From the NCBI GenBank assembly GCA_003171235.1, contig PMYM01000276.1:1-11449 (forward strand): a stretch of DNA of 11,449 bases, written 5' to 3'. A program made the translations under genes and the position numbers. How positions within the stretch are numbered: position 1 is the stretch's first letter; every line of letters begins with the position of its first letter. Of the stretch, positions 1 through 6,620 are shown one piece after another. Source of the stretch: Phycisphaerales bacterium. GTDB lineage: Bacteria > Planctomycetota > Phycisphaerae > SM23-33. The notes below the pieces were generated by a model, which worked only from the letters and a program-made list of their open reading frames with translations, was not told the origin of the DNA and did not search any database.

Positions 1-185
1 CACAGCAGCACGTCGGCGTGCCGGGGGGTGCCCTTCAAGACCACGCCGAATCGCTCCAGGTCGTACTGGGGCGTCAGGGCGGCGATGATCTCGATGTCGC
101 AGGCGTTGCAGGCCCCGCTGTTAAAGTGCAGGATCCAGGGGCTCTTGAGCCTGGCCCAGTGGACGATTTTTCTGATCAGTGACAT
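1..185 (-). CDS. NuoB/MbhJ-like [4Fe-4S] small subunit of a complex I / group 4 hydrogenase-like complex, 5' part only
   Basis: This is the first 61 codons of a gene that continues past position 1. The peptide starts MSLIRKIVHWARLKSPW and carries N-S-G-A-C26-N-A-C29-D-I-E, then A-A-L-T-P-Q-Y-D-L-E-R-F-G and P-R-H-A-D-V-L-L. This is the N-terminal signature of the small subunit of energy-converting hydrogenases (MbhJ, EchC, HycG) and their relatives. It would bind the proximal [4Fe-4S] cluster on the cytoplasmic side, next to the catalytic large subunit. Complex I NuoB instead has two adjacent cysteines at this site, so the CxxC favours a hydrogenase-like complex. The more common motif is C-N-G-C; Ala replaces Gly here. 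The ATG lies 3 nt after the NuoA-like stop, with GGAAAG upstream, so it is the seventh gene of the operon. The family call is strong; whether the enzyme is a hydrogenase cannot be decided without the large subunit. Confidence 0.9.
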   Translation of the reverse strand, partial: MSLIRKIVHWARLKSPWILHFNSGACNACDIEIIAALTPQYDLERFGVVLKGTPRHADVLL

Positions 186-188
186 GGT

Positions 189-524
189 TTACTTTCCGTA
201 CAGCACCGTCAGGCCGACGGCGGCGCCCACCACGTACACGGCGGCGATGGCCAGGCTGGCCAGCCCTGCCATGGCGGCGGTGGTTACCATCAGCGCCACC
301 ACGTGCAGGATGGTGAAGAAGAAGGCAAAGGGGATGAACTGCCCGTAGTCGGGCTGGACCATGGTGTCGGGGCTTTCCTCGCCGCAGGCGTAGGGTTCCA
401 CGGCCCCGGCGGGCCCGCCCTGGCTGCGCACGCTCAGCCGGCCCAGCACCCAAAACAGCAGCGCCGCCGCGCCCAGCATGATGCCCATGGCCACCGGCGG
501 CCAGGCAAGAAACGAACCGTTCAT
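189..524 (-). CDS. nuoA: NuoA-like membrane subunit (chain 3 family), divergent
   Basis: A 111-aa protein with three predicted membrane helices: about residues 10-30, 62-82 and 88-108. The loop after helix 1 has E-P-Y-A-C47-G-E-E, matching the NuoA Y-E-C-G loop, followed by Q-P-D-Y-G-Q-F-I-P-F-A-F-F-F at the start of helix 2. In complex I, NuoA sits at the junction of membrane and peripheral arms near the quinone cavity, and its helix 2 carries an F-D-V-E motif. Here that site reads T-I-L-H74-V-V-A-L, so both acidic residues appear to be missing. The length matches the usual 115-145 aa at the short end. It starts 3 nt after the NuoK-like stop with AGGGA upstream, and is followed 3 nt later by the NuoB-like gene, the A-B order seen in standard nuo operons. 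The NuoA assignment rests on the YxCG loop and on position in the operon. Confidence 0.85.
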   Translation of the reverse strand: MNGSFLAWPPVAMGIMLGAAALLFWVLGRLSVRSQGGPAGAVEPYACGEESPDTMVQPDYGQFIPFAFFFTILHVVALMVTTAAMAGLASLAIAAVYVVGAAVGLTVLYGK

Positions 525-527
525 TGT

Positions 528-848
528 CTATCCCTTGATGTTTTCCACGGTATTGGTATCGATCGAGCCGGTCTGGGAATGAATCCGCAGCACCAGCCCC
601 ACCCCCACCACCATCACCGCCACCTCGATGACGATCAGGGTGATGGCCAGCGACTGGGCCAGCGCCTGTTGGGCGGTGGTGTAGCCGGCCAGGATGATCA
701 GCAGCGTCACCGACTTGGTCAGCACCTCCAGGGCGATGATCGAGCGGATCAGGTTCCGCGTGCTCAGCAGGCTGTAAAAGCCAACGATCAGCACCAGAAC
801 CGCCCCCACGGCGAAGGTGCCGAAAATCAGTGCGGCCTGCGGGGTCAT
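528..848 (-). CDS. nuoK: NuoK-like membrane subunit (MrpC/NuoK family)
   Basis: A 106-aa protein with three membrane helices. E41 in R-S-I-I-A-L-E-V-L and E75 in L-I-V-I-E-V-A-V correspond to the two buried glutamates of NuoK (E36 and E72 in Escherichia coli) that link proton movement between antiporter subunits and the quinone-side E-channel. The C-terminus, I-D-T-N-T-V-E-N-I-K-G, resembles the NuoK end (N-I-D-S-V-S-E-M-R-G in E. coli) and is unlike MrpC. It is close to the family's usual 100 aa. The ATG at 846-848 overlaps the stop of the NuoJ-like gene (ATGA), indicating translational coupling; an upstream in-frame extension exists but would run through the NuoJ gene and is not needed. The family call is secure, while the parent complex may be hydrogenase-like rather than NADH dehydrogenase. 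Confidence 0.93.
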   Translation of the reverse strand: MTPQAALIFGTFAVGAVLVLIVGFYSLLSTRNLIRSIIALEVLTKSVTLLIILAGYTTAQQALAQSLAITLIVIEVAVMVVGVGLVLRIHSQTGSIDTNTVENIKG

Positions 849-1342
849 TGCGATTTTCCTTTCAGCAGCACCACCACGCCGAAGGCCGCGGCCAGCAGCA
901 CCGCGATCTGCCCGACCAGGTCCGCCTGGCGGAGGTTCCACAAGGTGGTCTGGACGGTGGCGCCTGGGCCCTGGGCGGCCGGCAGGGCAAAGTCCAGCGG
1001 CACGTTCAGCCGCACCAGCGCCCAGGCCGCCGCCGCCAATATCACCGGCAGCAAGGCGAAAACCTTGAGCTTGGCGCGCTTCCGCCGGGCCAGGGCGTCG
1101 TCGTCCATGCGGGCCGTCAGACCCACGGCAGAGACCAGGATGGCCGGGATCAATCCCGCGCACACCGAAAGTTCAAACACCGCCGCCAGCGGCGAATCCA
1201 GGCGGAACAATATCGCCGTCAGCAAGGCGCTGGTGGCGGCCAGGCCGATCACGCTCCGCAGCATCCGGGCGGTCGAAACCGTCCACACCGCCGCAGCCAC
1301 CAGCAGCACCGTCAACGCTATATCCAGTACGTTTGCGCTCAT
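845..1342 (-). CDS. nuoJ: NuoJ-like membrane subunit (chain 6 / MbhD-like)
   Basis: A 165-aa protein with about five hydrophobic segments: residues 5-22, 30-46, 54-76, 95-110 and 142-160. The core R-S-V-I-G-L-A-A-T-S-A-L-L-T-A-I-L-F followed by A-V-F-E58-L-S-V-C-A-G-L-I-P-A-I-L-V matches the region of chain 6 that forms the pi-bulge helix and E-channel in complex I. A glutamate at this place (E58), where NuoJ often has Gln, recalls MbhD/MrpA-type subunits, so the protein looks intermediate between the two groups. Residues 78-94 form a charged cytoplasmic loop (D-D-D-A-L-A-R-R-K-R). ATG at 1340-1342 lies 10 nt after the preceding stop and only a weak GAGA motif precedes it. Its stop overlaps the NuoK start. 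Confidence 0.85.
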   Translation of the reverse strand: MSANVLDIALTVLLVAAAVWTVSTARMLRSVIGLAATSALLTAILFRLDSPLAAVFELSVCAGLIPAILVSAVGLTARMDDDALARRKRAKLKVFALLPVILAAAAWALVRLNVPLDFALPAAQGPGATVQTTLWNLRQADLVGQIAVLLAAAFGVVVLLKGKSQ

Positions 1343-1352
1343 GCCGTGAGTC

Positions 1353-2819
1353 TCATAAATTCAGGTTCGCCGGCAGCAGGAAGCTGCCCAGGTGCATCAA
1401 CAGCGGGAAGGCCAGCCCGACCAGCACCGTCACGGTGGCCAGGATCAGCTCGGCCACGACGTAGCCCTCGCTGCCCTCGCGCACACCCTGCAGGTTGGGG
1501 GCCGTCCGGCCGAAGAATACCCGCCGCTGCATCAGCAGCAGGTAGCCCAAAGTCGCCACGCTGACGGCCACCGCCAGCAGGGCATAGGCCTGCATCCCGC
1601 TTTGCCAGAGGGCCAGTATGATCACCAGCTTGCTCCAGAAACCCGCCAGCGGGGGCACGCCCGCCGTCGAGAGGGCGGCGATGACCGAGGTCGCGCCCGT
1701 CACCGGCATGCGCGAACCCAACCCGCCCAGCAACTGCATGTCGGTGGTGCCCGCCTGCCGCTCCACCGCCGCCGAATTCACAAACAGCAACGACTTGAAA
1801 ACCGAGTGGTTGAACAGGTGGAAAATGGCCCCGGCCATGGCCAGTTCGCCCGCCGCCACCAACCGCCAGTCGGCGCTGCCGGCGTCGGCCAGGAAGCAGC
1901 CCGCCGCCAGCACCACGTAGCCCATCTGGCTGATGCTGGAGTAGGCCAGCAGACGCTTGATGTCCTTCTGGACCAGAGCGGCCACCGCTCCGACGACCAT
2001 CGAAAAAGCGCCCACAACCATGACCGCCTGGCCCAAGGCGGCGCTGGGCGGCAGGACGTCCATCGCCAGCCGCAGCAGGGCGTACAGCCCGGAGACCTTG
2101 GTGCCCACGCCGGCCAGCAGCACCGAGACCGCCGCCGGGGCCGACGAATACGCCCCGGGCAGCCAGGCGTGGAAGGGCGCCAACCCGCCCTTGATGAACA
2201 ACCCGCAGACAAAGCCCGCCATCGCCAGCTTCAGCAGCGGGGAAGCGCTGCCGGCGGCCAGGGCGGCCTTGAGGGCGGCAAAACCGGTCGAACCGGCAAC
2301 CAGCAGCATCAGGCTAAGGCTCCCCAGCATCAGCACACTGGCCACGGCCGAGAGGATCACGTACTTGAAGGCCCCCTCCAGCGCTAGAGGGTCGCGGTTG
2401 AAGGCGATCAGGATGAAGGAGCAGACGGCCAGCACCTCCATGAACACGTACAGGCTGAACAGGTCGCTCACCAGCACCGCCCCGTTCATGCCGGTAATGG
2501 CCAGCAGCATCATGCTGGCGAACTGCCAGAGGCGGCGGTCCTGGCCCAGGCTGGCCTGGCCGACCAGCAGGGAGACGAAGGCCACCAGCCCCACCGCCAG
2601 CAGCAGCATCCTTCCCAGGGGGGTGATCTGCAGGCCGAAGTTGAAGAAGCTGGTCAGCGGGCCGTCCAGCCGCGGCATGTACGGCAGGCACAGCACGGCG
2701 ATGGCCTGGACGCCGGCCAGCACCATCGCCAGCGGCAGGGCCAGCCTCCGCGATCCAACCGGCGGCAGGTTGATCAGGATCAAACAGGCCAGCGGCGCCA
2801 GGATGAACAGGTCAAGCAC
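1353..2819 (-). CDS. MrpD/NuoN-like proton- or sodium-translocating antiporter subunit
   Basis: A 488-aa polytopic protein (about 14 helices) of the proton-conducting transporter family shared by NuoL/M/N, MrpA/D and MbhH. Numbered from the GTG start, the expected charged residues are all present: E128 in V-F-M-E-V-L (TM5), K210 in F-I-K-G-G-L-A-P-F-H-A-W-L-P (TM7), K241 in V-G-T-K-V-S-G (TM8), K342 in H-S-V-F-K-S-L-L (broken helix) and K397 in G-F-W-S-K-L (TM12). The stretch G-M-N-G-A-V-L-V-S-D-L-F-S-L-Y-V-F resembles MrpD more than NuoN. I place the start at GTG 2817-2819 because GGAG lies 6 nt upstream; a TTG two codons earlier directly abuts GGAG and is unlikely. Intact family length. It follows an unusual 193-nt gap and precedes the NuoJ-like gene by 10 nt. 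Confidence 0.9.
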   Translation of the reverse strand: MLDLFILAPLACLILINLPPVGSRRLALPLAMVLAGVQAIAVLCLPYMPRLDGPLTSFFNFGLQITPLGRMLLLAVGLVAFVSLLVGQASLGQDRRLWQFASMMLLAITGMNGAVLVSDLFSLYVFMEVLAVCSFILIAFNRDPLALEGAFKYVILSAVASVLMLGSLSLMLLVAGSTGFAALKAALAAGSASPLLKLAMAGFVCGLFIKGGLAPFHAWLPGAYSSAPAAVSVLLAGVGTKVSGLYALLRLAMDVLPPSAALGQAVMVVGAFSMVVGAVAALVQKDIKRLLAYSSISQMGYVVLAAGCFLADAGSADWRLVAAGELAMAGAIFHLFNHSVFKSLLFVNSAAVERQAGTTDMQLLGGLGSRMPVTGATSVIAALSTAGVPPLAGFWSKLVIILALWQSGMQAYALLAVAVSVATLGYLLLMQRRVFFGRTAPNLQGVREGSEGYVVAELILATVTVLVGLAFPLLMHLGSFLLPANLNL

Positions 2820-3012
2820 TCGCAACTCCTATCAACGCTACTTGCTTTCCGGACAAGTCCTATTAGTTCTTCATGTCATTGAACAGGTGACCAGTAGATC
2901 AGGAGACCGCAGGCTCGATTCGGCCTTTTCCTGTTCACCTGATCAACTGCTCGCCTGCTCTGTGCTCATCCGACTTTGATTCTGTAGTCACAGAATAAAA
3001 GTCGGATGAGTA
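2820..3012. other. Intra-operon gap with inverted repeats, AT-richer than its surroundings
   Basis: All other junctions in this operon overlap or are 3-10 nt, so this 193-nt gap stands out. It contains the strong hairpin listed separately and a second pair of inverted repeats: an 8-bp arm at 2880-2887 matching 2930-2937, and a 7-bp arm at 2897-2903 matching 2938-2944. No reading frame in it looks coding. The last bases before 2819 supply the GGAG ribosome-binding site of the downstream gene. It may be an inserted repeat or an RNA element controlling expression of the distal genes. Confidence 0.6.
2965..3010 (-). promoter_or_regulatory. Long intercistronic hairpin after the NuoL-like gene
   Basis: The arms 2965-2977 and 2998-3010 are a perfect 13-bp inverted repeat. 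Inside them, after one mismatched pair (2978/2997), 2979-2985 pairs with 2990-2996, leaving a 4-nt loop. The result is a 20-bp stem with one mismatch. It starts 2 nt after the TAG stop (3013-3015) on the transcribed strand. No T-run follows the stem on the minus strand (GCACAGAGC), so it is not a classic intrinsic terminator. A role in mRNA stability, RNA processing or partial termination within the operon is inferred. Confidence 0.7.
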
Positions 3013-4881
3013 CTAATGCATCAGCATGTATGCGGCTACGGCCGCGGCGCCCAGGATCGACCACACCACGTACAGGGCGTAGCTGCCGGTGTGGGCGGCA
3101 CTGACGGCATAGCCCGCCCCGCGGGCGGTCCCGCTGGTCAATCCGGCCACCACGCCGTCGATCAGGCGGTCGATAAGCCAGAGGATTCGGCTGGCAACCT
3201 TGGCCAGGGCCATGCCGATGTCATACGGGTCGAAGTATCGCTTGCCGGCGGCGTCGTAAATCTGCGCCAGGCCGGGGGCGTGGTGAATGTGGTCCACCGC
3301 GCCCAAGCCGCTACCGGCGCGCTTCGCGCCAAGCAGGTGGTTGATGATCGCTGCGGCCAAGGCCAGGCAGGTCATCAGCACCAGCATGCTGCTCTCCGGC
3401 CAGCCGGCAAAATGCTCGGCGGCGCCGTGCTCGGCGGCGGCAAAGTGCGTTCCGGCAAAGGCCGGGGCGATCAGGTGGTCTATGGGCAGGGCGTTGCCCA
3501 GGCCAAAGACCAGGCAGGCCGCCGCCAGGATTACGATGGGCAGCAGCATGCTCGGCGGGGCCTCGCGCACCTGGTCGAACTTCACATCGGAATTCTCAGC
3601 CGGCTTGCCCAGATAGGCGGCGTGGCCCAGCTTCAGGAACGAGGCCGCCGTCAGCACCGAACCCAAAAGGGCGGCGGCGTAGAAGATCCAGTGCCGCGCC
3701 AACGCGCCGTCGTAAATCAATTCCTTGGAGAAAAAGCCGTTGGTCCAGGGCACGCCGGAGATGGACGCCGCCAGGATAAAGAAGCAGGCGAAGGTGACGG
3801 GCATCCGTCGCCCCAGGCCGCCAAGCTGCTTTAAGTCGGTGGTGCCGGTCGCATGCTCGACCGCCCCGCCCGTCAGGAACAGGCCGCTCTTGTAGATGGC
3901 ATTGTTGAGCATGTGGAACAGGCCGCCGACTATGCCCAAGGGCACCGCCGTGCCGATCCCCAGCACCATGTAGCCCACCTGGCTGATGGCGTGATAGGCC
4001 AGCAGGCGCTTGTAGTCCTTCTGCACCAGGGCCATCGACACCGCCAGCAGTATGGTGGCCGCGCCCACGATCATCATTAGCGGGCTGACCCAGGCGTCGG
4101 GGGTAAGCTCGAAAAGGTCCAGGCTGATCCGCGCCAGCCAGTAAATGCCCAGCAGCTTTTCCAGGCTGGCCGGCAGGAAGGCCATGAAGGGCAGGGGGGC
4201 GTCCACGGCGGCGTCGGGGATCCAGCTATGGAAGGGCATCGAGCCGCCCTTGCTGATGGCCCCGATCATCAGCAGCACAAAGGCCGCCGTGCAGACCGAG
4301 GTGGTCAGCGGCAGGTGTATGTCGCTGATGATCAGCGTGTGGGCCTGCCAGCCGGCCAGGGCCATGCCCAGCATCATGCATACGTCGCTGATGCCGATGA
4401 TGATGAAGGCCTTGGTGGCGGTTCTCCAGGCCCCAGGCCGGCCGATGGCGATCATCGCGAACAACGTGCCCAGCAAACCCTCCCAGAAGAACAGCAGCAC
4501 CACCAGGTGATTGGCCAGCACCGCCCCGTTGACCATGGCCAGCGAAAGCAGCATCCAGCCGTAGAACTGGTTGCGATTTGCCCGCCCGGCCATGAAGCGG
4601 ATCGAGTACAGCGCCACCAGCAGGCCAAAGCACGCCGTGGCCAGCACGATGAAGCCGCTGAACTGGTAGAGCCGCAGAACGAACTGCAAACCAAAGCCAG
4701 CCCAGGGCAGGTTCAGGTCGGCCTGCTTGTCGAAGAGGAAGATGCCCAGGCCCAGGTTGGCCGCGGTGGCCAGCAGGGCCCAGGGCCCGCTGACGGCGCC
4801 GGCCCGCCCGCGCATCAGCAGCGCCAGCACGCCGGCGGCGGCGGGTACGAGTATCGCTAACAGCAGCAGGTTCGGGCTCAT
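3013..4881 (-). CDS. nuoL: NuoL-like antiporter subunit with C-terminal lateral-helix region
   Basis: A 622-aa membrane protein, the length of typical NuoL. The family's charged residues are present: E134 in F-F-W-E-G-L-L (TM5), K211 in A-I-S-K-G-G-S-M-P-F-H-S-W-I-P-D-A (TM7), K242 in L-E-K-L-L-G (TM8), K331 in A-I-Y-K-S-G-L-F-L and K386 in N-G-F-F-S-K-E-L-I (TM12). Beyond the 14-helix core, residues 540-622 (F-D-P-Y-D-I-G, W-L-I-D-R-L-I-D-G-V-V-A-G-L and Y-A-L-Y-V-V-W-S-I-L-G) match the amphipathic lateral helix and final membrane anchor of NuoL that brace the antiporter modules. A His-rich periplasmic or loop stretch lies near 479-490 and 531-534. ATG 4879-4881 overlaps the preceding stop as ATGA; the frame stays open far upstream, but that part lies inside the previous gene. 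It is likely the distal pump of the membrane arm. Confidence 0.92.
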   Translation of the reverse strand: MSPNLLLLAILVPAAAGVLALLMRGRAGAVSGPWALLATAANLGLGIFLFDKQADLNLPWAGFGLQFVLRLYQFSGFIVLATACFGLLVALYSIRFMAGRANRNQFYGWMLLSLAMVNGAVLANHLVVLLFFWEGLLGTLFAMIAIGRPGAWRTATKAFIIIGISDVCMMLGMALAGWQAHTLIISDIHLPLTTSVCTAAFVLLMIGAISKGGSMPFHSWIPDAAVDAPLPFMAFLPASLEKLLGIYWLARISLDLFELTPDAWVSPLMMIVGAATILLAVSMALVQKDYKRLLAYHAISQVGYMVLGIGTAVPLGIVGGLFHMLNNAIYKSGLFLTGGAVEHATGTTDLKQLGGLGRRMPVTFACFFILAASISGVPWTNGFFSKELIYDGALARHWIFYAAALLGSVLTAASFLKLGHAAYLGKPAENSDVKFDQVREAPPSMLLPIVILAAACLVFGLGNALPIDHLIAPAFAGTHFAAAEHGAAEHFAGWPESSMLVLMTCLALAAAIINHLLGAKRAGSGLGAVDHIHHAPGLAQIYDAAGKRYFDPYDIGMALAKVASRILWLIDRLIDGVVAGLTSGTARGAGYAVSAAHTGSYALYVVWSILGAAAVAAYMLMH

Positions 4882-6323
4882 TGAACGATTCCCAGCATTT
4901 GCAGGACGGTGGCGTGGACTATTTCGGCCGGCGGATTGATGAGCAATCCCGCCGCCAGCGACATCACCGCCAGCAGCGCCACGCAGCCGACCATCAGATA
5001 AGAGCCTTCCCGGGCAAGCTCGCCCCGAGGTTGGCCAAGGAAAACCATGGTGAATACGCGGAAGAGGTACAGGATGGTCATGAACGCCCCGACCACGAAA
5101 ACGGCGGCTATCCAGGGCCGCTCGGCCGCCGCCGCCGATATCACCATGTACTTGCTGAAGAAGCCGCCCAAGGGCGGCACGCCCATCACCGACAACGCGC
5201 ACAGCAGGAAGGCCACGGCCGTCACCGGCATGGTCTTGATCAGCCCGCCCAGACGGGTGATGTCCTTGCAGTGGGTGTTCTGCTCGACGATGCCGGCACA
5301 CAGGAACAGCCCGCCCTTGGCCAGCCCGTGCATCAGGATGTATAGCAGGGCTCCGCCGACGCCCATGATCGCGGCCTCCTGGCCCGCGCCGCCCTTGACC
5401 AGCGGGCAGGCGGCAAAGCCCAGGAAGATGAAGGCGATCTGGCTGACGGTGGAATAGGCGATGATGCGCTTCAGGTCGGTGTCGATCATGGCCGCCCCGG
5501 CCGATACCAACGCGCTGGCCGCCGCTATCAGCAGAACCCAGTCCTGCTGCTGGGCAGTCAAAGCGAAGGTCACGATGAACAGCCGGGCGAAGACGTACAC
5601 GCCGATCTTGACCAGCACGGCCGCGTGCAGCAGGGCCGTCACTGGGCTGGGGGCCACGCCCGCGTCGGGCAGCCACGTGTGGAAGGGCAGGGTGGCCGAC
5701 TTGGAGAGAATGCCCGCCAGCACCAGCAGCGCCACCAGGTTGGGCAGCACCGTGCCCTGGGGAATCCTGGTCAGGTCCAGCGTGCCGGTCTGGGTGTAGA
5801 TGGCGATGAAACCAAGCAGCATGGCCAGCGCCCCGGCAACCGTCACCAGGAACGACTTGTCCGCCCGCAGCACGTCCTTGGGCGAGCGGAAGAACCCGAT
5901 CAGCCGCCAGGAGGTGATGGCCGTGATCTCCCAGAACACGTACAGCAGCAGCAGGTGGGCCGAGTACACCAGCCCCATCATCGCCCCCAAAAACAGCACC
6001 ACCATGAAGTAGTACTCGTTCTGGTTCTCATAGTGGCTGATGTAATGGAAGGAGTACAGCACGATGACGGCGCTGATCAGGCTGGAAATCATGGCCATGA
6101 AGACGGCCAGTTTGTCCGCCTGGAGCTTGAAGATCGACCAGGGCTCGACGGTGACGGTCTGCCCGCCCGCCAGCAGCAGGGCCGAGCAGACCAGCGGCGT
6201 CAGCACCATCGCCAGGGCCAGGAGGTTTCGCAAGCCCGGGCGGATCCTTCCCGCCAGCGGCAGCAGCGCCGACCCCAGCGTGGGGACCAGCACCGCCAGG
6301 TACAGCAGTAATGCATCTGTCAT
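4878..6323 (-). CDS. Antiporter-like proton-conducting subunit (NuoL/M, HyfB-like), first gene of the operon
   Basis: A 481-aa polytopic protein of the proton-conducting membrane transporter family, about 14 helices, without the NuoL C-terminal lateral helix. Key residues: E132 in V-F-W-E-I-T (TM5), K208 in I-L-S-K-S-A-T-L-P-F-H-T-W-L-P-D-A (TM7), K239 in L-V-K-I-G-V-Y (TM8), K336 in G-L-A-K-G-G-L-F-L and K391 in G-F-F-S-K-Y-M-V (TM12). All are expected for a working ion channel of this family. The N-terminus M-T-D-A-L-L-L-Y-L is a normal first helix. The ATG at 6321-6323 has GAGAA about 7 nt upstream and a roughly 95-nt leader from the proposed promoter. It could be named NuoM, HyfB or MrpA-like; sequence alone does not separate these. 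Confidence 0.9.
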   Translation of the reverse strand: MTDALLLYLAVLVPTLGSALLPLAGRIRPGLRNLLALAMVLTPLVCSALLLAGGQTVTVEPWSIFKLQADKLAVFMAMISSLISAVIVLYSFHYISHYENQNEYYFMVVLFLGAMMGLVYSAHLLLLYVFWEITAITSWRLIGFFRSPKDVLRADKSFLVTVAGALAMLLGFIAIYTQTGTLDLTRIPQGTVLPNLVALLVLAGILSKSATLPFHTWLPDAGVAPSPVTALLHAAVLVKIGVYVFARLFIVTFALTAQQQDWVLLIAAASALVSAGAAMIDTDLKRIIAYSTVSQIAFIFLGFAACPLVKGGAGQEAAIMGVGGALLYILMHGLAKGGLFLCAGIVEQNTHCKDITRLGGLIKTMPVTAVAFLLCALSVMGVPPLGGFFSKYMVISAAAAERPWIAAVFVVGAFMTILYLFRVFTMVFLGQPRGELAREGSYLMVGCVALLAVMSLAAGLLINPPAEIVHATVLQMLGIVQ

Positions 6324-6424
6324 AGACGTTTCTCAAATCGCCTGGTGGCACAGCTTTCCATCCACACAAGCGCAGGAGAGTCGGGCCCTTGGATTGTCGC
6401 GGCGGCTCACGGTACAAAGCCGGG

Positions 6425-6453
6425 ATTCTAGCCCCTTGCCGCCGGTCATGCAA
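6425..6453 (-). promoter_or_regulatory. Candidate sigma70-type promoter of the complex I-like operon
   Basis: On the minus strand TTGCAT (6453-6448) and TAGAAT (6430-6425) are separated by exactly 17 bp. The -10 matches the consensus at five of six positions; the -35 matches only at its TTG. It lies about 100 nt upstream of the first ATG of the operon and downstream of the repeat element, where a promoter would be needed. No known riboswitch was recognised in the leader 6324-6418. Confidence 0.45.
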
Positions 6454-6490
6454 ACCCCTGGCCGAAAAAAACTCCGGCGGCATTTATAAA

Positions 6491-6603
6491 AGTGGCATGG
6501 GCGTCTCGCCCATGGGTCGCAGGGCCGTCTCGTCCCTGCCGTTCTTGGACGATTTCACGGGCGAGACGCCCGTGAAACTCATGGCCAAGATGGCCATGCC
6601 ACT
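6491..6603. repeat. 113-bp mosaic palindromic element with 10-bp terminal inverted repeats
   Basis: The ends AGTGGCATGG (6491-6500) and CCATGCCACT (6594-6603) are perfect inverted repeats. Inside are four consecutive hairpins, each with a 3-nt loop: 6496-6514 (8-bp stem, loop TCT), 6519-6539 (9-bp stem with one mismatch, loop TCT), 6553-6577 (11-bp stem, loop AGA) and 6580-6598 (8-bp stem, loop AGA). Loops TCT, TCT, AGA, AGA make the arrangement of hairpins symmetric. It lies 17 nt downstream of the MFS stop and upstream of the operon promoter. It resembles REP/BIME or MITE-type non-coding repeats; similar short palindromes are common between planctomycete genes as I recall. It may also end MFS transcripts. 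Confidence 0.75.
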
Positions 6604-6620
6604 AAAATGCGGCGCGGCGT

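Noticed and set aside
303..1349. 348-codon open frame on the plus strand over the nuoA, nuoK and nuoJ-like genes
   Set aside because: His/Gln-rich low-complexity translation typical of the antisense of high-GC membrane-protein genes; no recognisable domain, and the minus-strand genes are clear families.
1392..2979. Long plus-strand open frames over the MrpD/NuoN-like gene
   Set aside because: Antisense shadows: low-complexity composition and no family features, while the minus strand holds all the conserved charged residues of the antiporter family.
2965..3010. Intrinsic terminator reading of the operon hairpin
   Set aside because: No T-run follows the stem on the minus strand, and the downstream genes clearly belong to the same complex.
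4882..5676. In-frame upstream extension of the NuoL-like gene (to 887 codons)
   Set aside because: The extension overlaps the preceding antiporter gene in another frame, is Arg/Gly-rich and non-membrane; the ATGA overlap at 4878-4881 gives the natural start.
6454..6480. T-run on the minus strand at 6466-6472 as a terminator of the MFS gene
   Set aside because: No stable stem lies directly before the run; the hairpins of the 113-bp element are about 20 nt or more away.
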